A stretch of DNA of 17,208 bases from CAYJBH01 sp964370765 (GTDB taxonomy: Bacteria > Bacillota > Clostridia > Oscillospirales > Ruminococcaceae): assembly GCA_964370765.1 (NCBI GenBank), contig CAYJKW010000046.1:1-17208 (forward strand), given 5' to 3'. The notes under the pieces were generated by a model. The model was not told the origin of the DNA, made no database searches, and saw only the letters and a program-made list of their open reading frames with translations. Positions 7,154 to 15,158 of this stretch are shown piece after piece. Both the position numbers and the translations under genes were made by a program. The first letter of the stretch is position 1, and every line of letters begins with the position of its first letter.

Positions 7154-8068
7154 TTAAACCTTAAGGTGTTTACTTACAGAAATTTGTGATCCAATAACAC
7201 CCACTGCAACACCGCCGCAGATAAAACCTAATAAAAGAAGAATTGCTACATCACCATACGGGACAACGCTTGGAATTAGTAACGATAAAAACGCAAGTGA
7301 TGCAGTGTTTAGGCTATCTAATAATAACAGATATGCACCGGAAATAATGCCGAAAGCTATAATCGATGCAATTAATCCGATAAAAACACCCTCTACAAAG
7401 AATGGAAAACGTATAAAGGAGTTTGTTGCACCAACATATTTCATAATATTTATCTCTTTACGGCGTGCAAATACCGTAAGGCGGATGGTGTTTGATATAA
7501 CTACAAGCGAAACCATTGCAAGCACTATTACAAGGCCCCAACCGCCAATAGCTACTGTTCTGTCTATCCCTAAAATTACATTTACAACATCTGTCGGTGA
7601 TGAAATATAGTCAACGCCCGGTATCTCATCTATTTTTTCGGTTGTATCTGCAAGTGACTCAAGCTCATATATCTTTACCCTGTAGGAGGCAGGAAATGGG
7701 TTGCCCTCCGCCCTGTATCCCTCATAAAGCTCTCCAAACTCGCCCGCTATAGCTATCTCTTCTTCTAATGCCTGCTCTTTGGATATGTATATAGTCTCGT
7801 CGTTATTTACATTTGGTAGATTTGAAAGTGCTACACCAAAAGCATCTATCTGTTCCTGTGTAAGCCCTTCTTCTAAGAATACTACTACTTCGTTCTGCTC
7901 ACTCATGGATTCCACCATGCTATTAAGGTTGGTGGATAGCAGCACGGCTATACCGGTAATAATAAGACAGGAGGCCAAAACTACGATAGAGGCAAAACTC
8001 ATGAAGCGGTTGCCCTTGCCGGGCATAATCCCCTGTTTAGCTAGATACAAAAAAGATGAAAAGGCCAT
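7154..8068 (-). CDS. ftsX: Cell division protein FtsX, ABC transporter-like permease
   Basis: FtsX is the membrane half of FtsEX, which transmits ATP hydrolysis by FtsE to an extracellular wall hydrolase. The 304-residue protein has the expected four membrane segments (about 22-46, 172-197, 222-250 and 270-294). The large first extracellular loop (about 47-170) is where the coiled-coil hydrolase docks. The conserved block ISNTIRLTVFARRKEI to KYVGAT (191-214) is diagnostic of FtsX. Its ATG overlaps the ftsE stop in a TAATG arrangement, so the two are translationally coupled and probably made in equal amounts. The M23 hydrolase gene follows on the same strand. Confidence 0.95.
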   Translation of the reverse strand: MAFSSFLYLAKQGIMPGKGNRFMSFASIVVLASCLIITGIAVLLSTNLNSMVESMSEQNEVVVFLEEGLTQEQIDAFGVALSNLPNVNNDETIYISKEQALEEEIAIAGEFGELYEGYRAEGNPFPASYRVKIYELESLADTTEKIDEIPGVDYISSPTDVVNVILGIDRTVAIGGWGLVIVLAMVSLVVISNTIRLTVFARRKEINIMKYVGATNSFIRFPFFVEGVFIGLIASIIAFGIISGAYLLLLDSLNTASLAFLSLLIPSVVPYGDVAILLLLGFICGGVAVGVIGSQISVSKHLKV

Positions 8069-8808
8069 TAAAAAACACCTCCCGGGAAAAGATCTTGAGC
8101 CTCGTTTGCATAGTTAGCAACATCTACCTCTGCATCAAACGAACCTGTAGAACTGTCGCTTAAAATATTTCCATGCTCAATATGTATTACCCTTTTGGAG
8201 AACATTTTTACGAGCTCGTGCTCATGTGTAACAACTACAACGGTTGTTCCAACCATATTTATAGCCTGCAATAGCTCCAGTATCTCTACCGATAGCGCAG
8301 GGTCGATATTACCTGTAGGCTCATCAGCAATAATAAGTGGCGGCGAGTGTGCAAGCGCCCTTGCAAGCGCAACACGCTGCTGCTCACCACCCGAAAGCTG
8401 TGATGGGTAGCTTTTTGCTTTACCGGTTAACCCAACAAGATCTAAAACATATGGAACACGCTTTTTAATTAAACGGTTAGGTATATTGGTAACACGCATT
8501 GCAAATGCAACATTATCGTAGGCAGTTAGTGTAGGTATTAATCTAAAATCCTGAAACACAACGCCCATACTACGGCGTAGGAACGGAATGTCTTTTTGTT
8601 TAATTTTAGATACATCGAACCCGTTTATCTCTATCTCGCCCTCTGTGGCACGCTCCTCTGCAAGCATTAACTTTAAAAATGTACTTTTACCTGCACCGGA
8701 ATGTCCTAAAACAAATACGAATTCGCCTTTATTGATATCTATATTTACATTTCGCAAAGCCTCTATGTTTCCGTTATAGACCTTGCGAACATTTTTAAAA
8801 TGAATCAT
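8068..8808 (-). CDS. ftsE: Cell division ATP-binding protein FtsE
   Basis: The cytoplasmic ATPase of FtsEX, 246 residues. All ABC motifs are present: Walker A GHSGAGKST at 35-43, Q-loop Gln86 in VVFQDFRL, signature LSGGEQQR at 138-145, Walker B LIIADEP at 158-164 and switch His195. VFQDFRL is typical of FtsE. The C-terminus runs about 20 residues beyond the usual 225 or so, with an acidic segment (SDSSTGSFDAEVD). AAAGGAAG precedes the ATG. The gene overlaps ftsX by one base and follows the CdaR-like regulator by 55 bp. Whether the complex is essential cannot be told from sequence. Confidence 0.95.
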   Translation of the reverse strand: MIHFKNVRKVYNGNIEALRNVNIDINKGEFVFVLGHSGAGKSTFLKLMLAEERATEGEIEINGFDVSKIKQKDIPFLRRSMGVVFQDFRLIPTLTAYDNVAFAMRVTNIPNRLIKKRVPYVLDLVGLTGKAKSYPSQLSGGEQQRVALARALAHSPPLIIADEPTGNIDPALSVEILELLQAINMVGTTVVVVTHEHELVKMFSKRVIHIEHGNILSDSSTGSFDAEVDVANYANEAQDLFPGGVF

Positions 8809-8863
8809 CGGATCTTCCTTTCCCGTTCCAGCTTATTTTATAGCCAAAACATAAAGTAAACTG

Positions 8864-9931
8864 TTACTGCTCCTGAGTAACCGACAGATACTTTTTAACC
8901 ATTAAAGCAACCTTAAACAGGATAGCATCATCAAACTCACGTAGATCAAGTCCGGTAAGTTTTTTTATCTTTTCAAGGCGATATACTAAGGTGTTACGAT
9001 GCACAAACAATCCACGGCTTGTTTCGCTTACATTTAGGTTGTTCTCGAAAAAGCGCTGTATTGTAAACAGTGTTTCTGAATCAAGACTTTCTACATTTCC
9101 GATACGGAAAACTTCACGTAGGAACATCTCACATAAAGTTGTTGGTAGTTGGTATATCAACCTTGCAATACCCATGTGTGAATAGTTAATTATGTTGCGT
9201 TCCTTATCAAAGATGCGACCAATTTCAAGTGCCATTCTTGCCTCTTTAAAGCTTGTGGCAAGCTCTTTAACGCCGGTAACCGGTATTCCGATACCTACTG
9301 TAGCCTTAATATAATGAACACCTGAAAGTGTATCTATTATAGAGCCGGCAAGTTTATCAATATCACTTGACTCGATATTCTTTTTAATCTCTTTAACAAG
9401 AACGGTGTCCTGCTCTGATATGCTAAATACAAAATCCTTTTGCTTTTCCGGGAATAGTGTATTAATCGCATCAAACGCAAATCCATCATTATTGCTGTTT
9501 GTACGGATAAGCAAAACAACTCTTGGTACTTCGCCAACGAAATGCAGCTCCCTTGCCTTAGCGAATATATCGCCAGGAAGAATATTGTCGGTTACAACAT
9601 TCTTAATAAAGCTTGCCTTATCATGCCTATCGTTATGATAATGGCTGATATTCTCAAGTGCAACGGTAATAACACCTGCAAGTTGAGTTGCAACACTATC
9701 TGTGCCTTCGATATACAGTACATGGTCGCCACTGCGAAAAACATCGAAGTATAAAAACGTTTTGTCACCTACAACCGATAATCTTTCTTCCGATTCGTGC
9801 ACCATCTTTGTGCCGATATTCTCTACCGCAGTACAGGCCAAAACCATGCCGCTGTCATCAAAAACACCAACCTCACGATTCAATCCTTCGCTCATCTGGG
9901 AGAGTACATTTTGAAATAACTTATTCGCCAT
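8864..9931 (-). CDS. CdaR/PucR-family transcriptional regulator
   Basis: A cytoplasmic DNA-binding protein of 355 residues with the CdaR-like layout. The N-terminal region (about 1-100) resembles a ligand-sensing domain, a GGDEF-like middle (about 135-245) includes TVGIGIPV and SFKEARMALEIG, and the C-terminal PucR helix-turn-helix (about 290-345) carries HRNTLVYRLEKIKKLTGLDL. Relatives respond to sugar diacids or purine-catabolism signals, but many in Firmicutes have no known ligand. Here the nearest downstream genes are ftsE and ftsX (55 bp away, same strand), not catabolic genes, so it may regulate, or simply be co-transcribed with, the cell-wall hydrolase module. GGAAGGA precedes the ATG. 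Ligand and targets are unknown. Confidence 0.85.
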   Translation of the reverse strand: MANKLFQNVLSQMSEGLNREVGVFDDSGMVLACTAVENIGTKMVHESEERLSVVGDKTFLYFDVFRSGDHVLYIEGTDSVATQLAGVITVALENISHYHNDRHDKASFIKNVVTDNILPGDIFAKARELHFVGEVPRVVLLIRTNSNNDGFAFDAINTLFPEKQKDFVFSISEQDTVLVKEIKKNIESSDIDKLAGSIIDTLSGVHYIKATVGIGIPVTGVKELATSFKEARMALEIGRIFDKERNIINYSHMGIARLIYQLPTTLCEMFLREVFRIGNVESLDSETLFTIQRFFENNLNVSETSRGLFVHRNTLVYRLEKIKKLTGLDLREFDDAILFKVALMVKKYLSVTQEQ

Positions 9932-9978
9932 ACAACATCCTTCCGCTTTTGTGAAAAGTGCTTAATTTTTAATATTAC

Positions 9979-10009
9979 ATTTTCTATTTTACACAAAAAC
10001 CAACAAAAT
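9979..10009 (-). promoter_or_regulatory. Possible promoter of the CdaR-like regulator and the ftsEX series
   Basis: On the minus strand TTGCAT is followed after 16 nt by TAAAAT, about 50 nt before the regulator ATG. The -10 is good and the -35 poor (3 of 6). The 136-bp gap 9932-10067 is the only sizeable intergenic space upstream of the series, so its main promoter is expected here. Confidence 0.35.
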
Positions 10010-10023
10010 GCAATAGTTTATGC

Positions 10024-10061
10024 AAAAAAAAATTAAAAAAAGTGTTTTTTTTTGTGTTTTT
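10024..10061 (-). terminator. Homopolymer A/T hairpin after the histidine kinase gene
   Basis: The plus strand shows nine A, TT, seven A, GTG, nine T, GTG and five T. A7/T7 around GTG (10035-10051) makes an all A-U hairpin. On the minus strand it is followed by further U-rich sequence just past the kinase stop (10068). It may end the oxidoreductase-to-kinase transcript, but GC-free stems are weak terminators. Such tracts also bend DNA or act as promoter upstream elements, which could matter for the regulator promoter next to it. Confidence 0.35.
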
Positions 10062-10067
10062 CTACAA

Positions 10068-11471
10068 TTATAACGTTTCAACCTTATTTAACGTAATCTT
10101 TACACACAGGCCACCCGCCTTACGATTAGACAGCTCCATCTCAGAATCATGTGCCTTTAAAATCTCCTCTACAACTGCAAGGCCGATACCGCTACCTTTT
10201 TTTGATCCGCTTGCCTTATAGAATTTTTCTTTTACGTTATTTATTTCCTCATTCGGAATGCCGGTTCCCTCGTCCTCTATCATAACTACAACCTGCTTTT
10301 TGCTATCCTCCACCGTAACATATATACGGCCGGATTGTGGTGAGTATTTCGCAGCATTATCAAGTATATTTAAAAAAACCTGTCGCATCCGGTTTCTATC
10401 AGCCTCTAGGGCGATTACCTCTATCGGTTCATCAAAGACTATCTGCACCCCTTCGCCTGCAGCGCGACCGCCTGCAATCTGTACCGCATCCGCCAGCTCC
10501 GCTATTAGATCTATTCGTTCCTTTACAACCACCAACCCGTTGTTTTGAATTCTTGAAAAATCAAGCAGCCCTTCAACCATATCGGTCAACCTATCAGCCT
10601 CTCCGCCTATGACCCTCATCGCTTTTTTTGTGTTTACTGTATCAAGATTTCCGACCGTTCCAAGCGTCTCGGTCCAACCTTTTATGGCAGTAAGTGGTGT
10701 TCTTAGCTCATGTGAAATTGAGGATATAAAATCATTTTTAAGCCTCTCAGACTCCGAAAGACTACCTGCCATATTGTTAATGGTATCGCACAACTTTCCT
10801 ATTTCATCGTCATAGTTATTATCGATTCTAACGTTAAAGTCTCCCCCTGCAATCCTTGTTGCTATCCTCTCTATCTTTGAGATAGGGTTAACGATACTGC
10901 GCACAAACAGTATACCCGTAACAAGCGAAAACATAAAAATAGCCAGTGCAACAAATATTGTAATTCCAATACTGCTAATAATTGCCTGATTTACCCCGAC
11001 TAACGAAACTACAATTCTTATGGCCGAAATGTTTGTGGTAGTGTACGGAACAAGCATAGATAGCGACATTATCGGCTCGTTACGGCTAGTTTGGCCTACA
11101 TATTCCCCTATGCCGTTATCGGAGGATAAGGCAAGGTCAACATCCTGTGATATCCCGCCATAAACTGTAGCCGAACCCGAGCTGGTAACTATACCACCAT
11201 CATGCCCTATTAACATAAGTTCAAACTTATTTGCCTCCGAGAATTCCTCAACCATTAGATTAAGTGTTGAGGCCCTCTCGTTTGGGGTAACACTTCCGGC
11301 AACAAGTAGCTGTCCGGAAATGTTTTCAAGCCTTGATAGCATCGCCTGTCTTGTTTCATCATAATAGCTGCTTACAATAAAAATTGACAATACTATCTCG
11401 GCAAGTATTAAAATAGTTGCCGTTACCAATATATTTCCTTTTACCCATCTCCTGGTAATACTGGTTTTCAT
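10068..11471 (-). CDS. Sensor histidine kinase, orphan
   Basis: A membrane sensor kinase of 467 residues. Two membrane segments (about 13-36 and 166-190) flank an extracytoplasmic sensor region of about 130 residues. A HAMP domain (about 190-243) follows, then the phosphoacceptor H254 in SISHELRTPL, an N-box (N368 and N372 in FLNILDNAAKYS), DEGTGIP at 400-406 and a G2 box GSGIGLAVV at 426-434, so the kinase looks intact. No response regulator is adjacent. It lies 17 bp after nfnB on the same strand and so is probably co-expressed with the NfnAB redox enzyme. Its signal is unknown. The ribosome binding site is weak (GGACAG). Confidence 0.93.
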   Translation of the reverse strand: MKTSITRRWVKGNILVTATILILAEIVLSIFIVSSYYDETRQAMLSRLENISGQLLVAGSVTPNERASTLNLMVEEFSEANKFELMLIGHDGGIVTSSGSATVYGGISQDVDLALSSDNGIGEYVGQTSRNEPIMSLSMLVPYTTTNISAIRIVVSLVGVNQAIISSIGITIFVALAIFMFSLVTGILFVRSIVNPISKIERIATRIAGGDFNVRIDNNYDDEIGKLCDTINNMAGSLSESERLKNDFISSISHELRTPLTAIKGWTETLGTVGNLDTVNTKKAMRVIGGEADRLTDMVEGLLDFSRIQNNGLVVVKERIDLIAELADAVQIAGGRAAGEGVQIVFDEPIEVIALEADRNRMRQVFLNILDNAAKYSPQSGRIYVTVEDSKKQVVVMIEDEGTGIPNEEINNVKEKFYKASGSKKGSGIGLAVVEEILKAHDSEMELSNRKAGGLCVKITLNKVETL

Positions 11472-11488
11472 ATAACTGTCCGTTAATA

Positions 11489-12889
11489 TTATTCTTTGTT
11501 TTTAAGCCAGGTATCTATTGCCTTTGCACTATCTTTACCTGCACCCATTGCAAGGATAACTGTGGCCGCTCCGGTAACAACATCACCGCCGGCATACACA
11601 CCCTCCCTACTGGTAAGGCCATCGTCACCATTGGTAACGATACAACCCCAGCGATTAGTCTCAAGTCCGGGTGTTGTGGTTCTGATTAATGGATTAGGGC
11701 TTGTACCGATAGACATAATTACCGTGTCCACACTAAGCTCAAACTCACTATCCGGCTTTACAACCGGTCTGCGACGACCACTTTCGTCCGGCTCGCCAAG
11801 CTCCATCTCCACGCATTTAATGCCACTAACAAAGCCGTTTTCATCCGGTAGGATTTCTGTGGGGTTGCTAAGTGTTTTAAATATTATACCCTCTTCCTCG
11901 GCATGCTCTACCTCTTCGGCTCTTGCCGGTAGTTCCTGCATGCTACGACGGTATACAATATATACATCCTCCGCGCCCATACGCTTTGCACAGCGTGCGG
12001 CATCCATCGCAACATTACCGCCGCCCACTACAGCAACCGCTTTGCTTTTTAGGATAGGGGTTCTACTACCCGGAAGATAGGCCTTCATCAGGTTTACACG
12101 TGTTAGATATTCATTTGCACTGTATACACCTTTAAGTGATTCGCCCGGTATCTTCATAAAGTTTGGCAGTCCTGCACCGGAGGCTATGTAAACAGCCTCG
12201 TAGCCCATTTCGCCCATAAGCTCATCTATGGTGATAGTCTTTCCTATTACCATATTGGTATTTATCTCTACACCCATCTCTTTTAGTCCGTCAATCTCCT
12301 TTTGGACTATATCCTTAGGCAGTCTAAACTCCGGAATACCATACATTAATACGCCACCGGCAAGGTGCAGCGCCTCATAAACGGTAACCTTGTAGCCGAA
12401 CTTTGCAAGCTCACCGGCCGCTGTAAGTCCACTGGGTCCAGCACCGATAACGGCAACCTTGCGCCCATTACACTGCGGCGGAGTAATAGCCTCCTTATTA
12501 TTTTCACGATTGTAGTCGGCAATAAATCGCTCAAGGCGACCAATAGCAACCGGCTCGCCCTTTTTGCCACGCACACACAGCTGTTCGCACTGTGTTTCTT
12601 GAGGGCATACCCTACCACACACTGCCGGCAAAGCACTTGCAGAGGAAAGTATTTCAAAAGCTTTAGCAAAGTTACCCTCGGCTGTCTCGGTGATAAATGC
12701 AGGAATGTCAATCCCTACAGGACACCCAGCAACACAGAATTTTTTTGGGCATTGCAGGCACCTGTTCGCCTCCTCTATCGCTGTCTCAGGGGAGTAGCCT
12801 AAAGCAACCTCTTCAAAGTTAGAATTTCTTATATGTGGATCCTGATTTGGCATAGGGCATCTTTTGGGATTCATGTTGCGTACGGGCAT
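11489..12889 (-). CDS. nfnB: NfnB-type subunit of NADH-dependent reduced ferredoxin:NADP+ oxidoreductase (annotated often as gltA)
   Basis: The large, FAD- and NADPH-binding subunit of the electron-bifurcating NfnAB complex, 466 residues. It carries two [4Fe-4S] sites in the N-terminal region (C44, C47, C52, C56; C91, C95, C101, C105), an FAD fold with VIGAGPSGL at 147-155, an NADPH fold with VVGGGNVAMD at 287-296 and a closing FAD motif GGDVVTGAA at 434-442. It closely resembles the glutamate synthase small subunit, and homologues are often so named. The partner nfnA directly upstream, with a one-base TAATG overlap, and the absence of a glutamate synthase large subunit in the window favour Nfn. 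The complex links NADH, NADPH and ferredoxin pools in anaerobes. A sulfide dehydrogenase (SudAB) label is the alternative. Confidence 0.9.
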   Translation of the reverse strand: MPVRNMNPKRCPMPNQDPHIRNSNFEEVALGYSPETAIEEANRCLQCPKKFCVAGCPVGIDIPAFITETAEGNFAKAFEILSSASALPAVCGRVCPQETQCEQLCVRGKKGEPVAIGRLERFIADYNRENNKEAITPPQCNGRKVAVIGAGPSGLTAAGELAKFGYKVTVYEALHLAGGVLMYGIPEFRLPKDIVQKEIDGLKEMGVEINTNMVIGKTITIDELMGEMGYEAVYIASGAGLPNFMKIPGESLKGVYSANEYLTRVNLMKAYLPGSRTPILKSKAVAVVGGGNVAMDAARCAKRMGAEDVYIVYRRSMQELPARAEEVEHAEEEGIIFKTLSNPTEILPDENGFVSGIKCVEMELGEPDESGRRRPVVKPDSEFELSVDTVIMSIGTSPNPLIRTTTPGLETNRWGCIVTNGDDGLTSREGVYAGGDVVTGAATVILAMGAGKDSAKAIDTWLKNKE

Positions 12890-13731
12890 TATTGCACCTC
12901 CTTGTTAAGTAGTTCACAGGCTTCTTCGTGGTGTACTCTTTCGGTATCCTTGTACATTCCACTGCGTTGTATCGCTTCGTCAAAATCCACAAGGTGTCCA
13001 TCAAAATCAGGACCATCCACACAGGCAAACTTTGTTTCACCGCCTATTGTCAAGCGGCACCCCCCACACATTCCTGTGCCGTCTACCATAACAGGATTCA
13101 TCGAAACCATAGTTTTTATATTGTATTTCTTTGTAAGCATACATACAAATTTCATCATAACAAGTGGGCCGATAGCAATAACCTCGTCATACTGATTCCC
13201 ATCATTTATAAGCTGCTCGAGCGCATTAGTAACAAGTCCTTTTTCACCATAGCTACCGTCATCGCTCATCATGCATAATTTGCTGGAAACTGCCTTAAAC
13301 TCATCCTCTAATATGACTAAATCTTTGTTCCTGAAACCAACAACACTGTGTACTTCGCATCCATTCTCGTGTAGTGCTTTTGCTACAGGATATGCAATTG
13401 CACAGCCTACACCGCCACCCACAACGGCAACCTTTTTAAGTCCATCTATATGGCTTGCTACACCGAGTGGTCCTACAAAATCCTCAATGCACTCGCCCTC
13501 ATTTAGGCTATTAAGTTCCTGCGTGCTTCCACCAACAAGCTGAAAAATTATTGTTATCGTACCCTTTTCACGATCATAATCAGCAATAGTTAACGGCACC
13601 CGTTCCGAGTTGGACAGTGCTCGCAGTATGATAAATTGGCCTGCAAGGGCCTTTTTAGCAACCGCCGGCGCATGTACAATCATCTTTGTTACTGTTGGGT
13701 TAAGTTGTGTCTTTTGTAGTATCTTGAACAT
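12889..13731 (-). CDS. nfnA: NfnA-type subunit (ferredoxin-NADP reductase-like, FAD and [2Fe-2S])
   Basis: The small subunit of NfnAB, 280 residues, which binds the FAD that exchanges electrons with NAD(H). It shows an FAD-binding RVPLTIADYD at 44-53, a nucleotide-binding VVGGGVGCA at 103-111 and a C-terminal cluster region VDGTGMCGGC to KFACVDGPDFDGH. In characterised NfnA the [2Fe-2S] cluster is held by three Cys and one Asp; D217, C222, C225 and C237 match that pattern. It is similar to the PyrK family, but there is no pyrD nearby. ATGGAGG is an excellent ribosome binding site. The gene starts 11 bp after the DUF6056-like stop, and its stop overlaps the nfnB start. Confidence 0.9.
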   Translation of the reverse strand: MFKILQKTQLNPTVTKMIVHAPAVAKKALAGQFIILRALSNSERVPLTIADYDREKGTITIIFQLVGGSTQELNSLNEGECIEDFVGPLGVASHIDGLKKVAVVGGGVGCAIAYPVAKALHENGCEVHSVVGFRNKDLVILEDEFKAVSSKLCMMSDDGSYGEKGLVTNALEQLINDGNQYDEVIAIGPLVMMKFVCMLTKKYNIKTMVSMNPVMVDGTGMCGGCRLTIGGETKFACVDGPDFDGHLVDFDEAIQRSGMYKDTERVHHEEACELLNKEVQ

Positions 13732-13742
13732 AAATCCTCCAT

Positions 13743-15158
13743 CTATTCCACTATAATTAACTCGGTACCGTAGTACTCGATATAATAGCTTGTTTTAAAC
13801 TCATCCGGCTCGTTGTTGTAGTTTGCAAGTGTAAACTTGTTGTTTGTAGTCGGTGGGTATGCCGGAACCTCCACCGTCAGCTCGCCAGCCTCAACCGCTG
13901 TGGCAATTAAAGATTCCCTTTGGGTAGTTGTTTGTATTAGATCACCCATCCAGGGTAGCTGTATCACAATAAGGGCTAAACAGGCAAGTAGTGCACCTAC
14001 CGAACCTAACGTATATAGCGGTTTAACAAACGATAGTTTTGTAAAATCAATAGTTAATACCGCCGAATATATACACCTAATTTCCATAATAAGCAGCAAT
14101 GCCGCCCAACCATTTACACCATAGGCAGGAACATATGATACCACAGCCCATAAAACAGGGGAAGCCACAAAAGCTACAATATATTCATAGTTATTTTTTA
14201 GCCAATCTATAAACCTTTTGTTTTTTATTAATACTATTATAGATATAACAAAAAGTAGTGCAATAACAAGCTGCAATAAAAGTCCGATGGGGCTATATGT
14301 TTTAAAGGTGCTAATATGCATAACGATACTATCATAAATCTTATCGGTGTATGGTGCAAAAATGCCGGAGTCATGACCTCCATTTAACCTTACGAAATTG
14401 CCAGGCGCCACAACACATAATATAAAACCTATTGCAAGCCCTATATGGTGCTTAACAATAGCTAAAAACTTCACCCTTTTCAGGCAAAGCCAGACATAAA
14501 GTATCCGTAGTCCGATCATCATTATAAATATTGCGCCGATAAGCTCATGTGTGAACCCTGCAAAAACACCTAATATATTAAAAAATATTATGGATTTTGC
14601 CGTACCGGAATAGTTGTTTGCAAGCAACTTATCATGGATATAGATATATAAAAAGTAGATAAGTATTGTTAGTGTATACATAGATGTGAAGGTAATCAGC
14701 AATGTAGTTGGTACCGCTATGGAGTAAAACACAAATATTAAAAAGGCACAAAGCAGTACTACCGGATGTTTTAGCGTTTCCTTTAAACTGCCAAAGATTA
14801 GTGCACAGCCCATAAGCACAAAGGCAGTTATTACTGCAGCTTGAAATACTGCTGTCGCAAGCTCACCACCAATTGTAAGAATTGGAATAAACAAAAGACC
14901 TGTAAGTCTACCGGTCCATCTTGTATAGTTGTTTACCAGTGTATCTATATATGTACCTATGTTATCAATACGGTTGCCGACTACATAATCAGGATTCATC
15001 CCATCAATATCGGTGTCATAATATTGATAAACATTGTCATACTGTAATAAAATATCGTCACCTAGAGGCGGCACATATCTACATACTGTTAGTAAAAAGG
15101 TAAAGCACAACAATAATAGTATAACCGAGCTAATCATCTGTATATTAGCTTTATTCAA
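13743..15158 (-). CDS. Polytopic membrane protein, DUF6056-like (possible GT-C glycosyltransferase relative)
   Basis: An integral membrane protein with about ten or more hydrophobic segments. I place the start at TTG 15158, because an exact AGGAGG (15170-15165) lies 6 nt upstream; the longer frame to 15176 would put that site inside the coding region. The product is then 471 residues. Visible motifs are GDD at 33-35 near the end of the first membrane segment, WTGR at 81-84, GFTHE at 201-205 and PGNFVR at 252-257, a pattern I associate with DUF6056 proteins. An early acidic motif in an external loop is also typical of GT-C glycosyltransferases using lipid-linked sugars, but that role is inference. 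It overlaps the oxidoreductase gene by 8 bp and precedes nfnA by 11 bp. Confidence 0.65.
   Translation of the reverse strand: MNKANIQMISSVILLLLCFTFLLTVCRYVPPLGDDILLQYDNVYQYYDTDIDGMNPDYVVGNRIDNIGTYIDTLVNNYTRWTGRLTGLLFIPILTIGGELATAVFQAAVITAFVLMGCALIFGSLKETLKHPVVLLCAFLIFVFYSIAVPTTLLITFTSMYTLTILIYFLYIYIHDKLLANNYSGTAKSIIFFNILGVFAGFTHELIGAIFIMMIGLRILYVWLCLKRVKFLAIVKHHIGLAIGFILCVVAPGNFVRLNGGHDSGIFAPYTDKIYDSIVMHISTFKTYSPIGLLLQLVIALLFVISIIVLIKNKRFIDWLKNNYEYIVAFVASPVLWAVVSYVPAYGVNGWAALLLIMEIRCIYSAVLTIDFTKLSFVKPLYTLGSVGALLACLALIVIQLPWMGDLIQTTTQRESLIATAVEAGELTVEVPAYPPTTNNKFTLANYNNEPDEFKTSYYIEYYGTELIIVE

Noticed and set aside
11496..12080. Open frame of 194 codons on the plus strand
   Set aside because: It lies wholly antisense to the well-supported nfnB gene, has no ribosome binding site I can see, and its protein shows no recognisable domain.
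11489..12889. Glutamate synthase small subunit (gltD)
   Set aside because: No large subunit is present, while the NfnA-type partner overlaps its start; the pair fits NfnAB better.
12889..13731. Dihydroorotate dehydrogenase electron-transfer subunit (pyrK)
   Set aside because: No pyrD or other pyrimidine gene is adjacent, and the coupled nfnB-type gene and cluster pattern fit NfnA.
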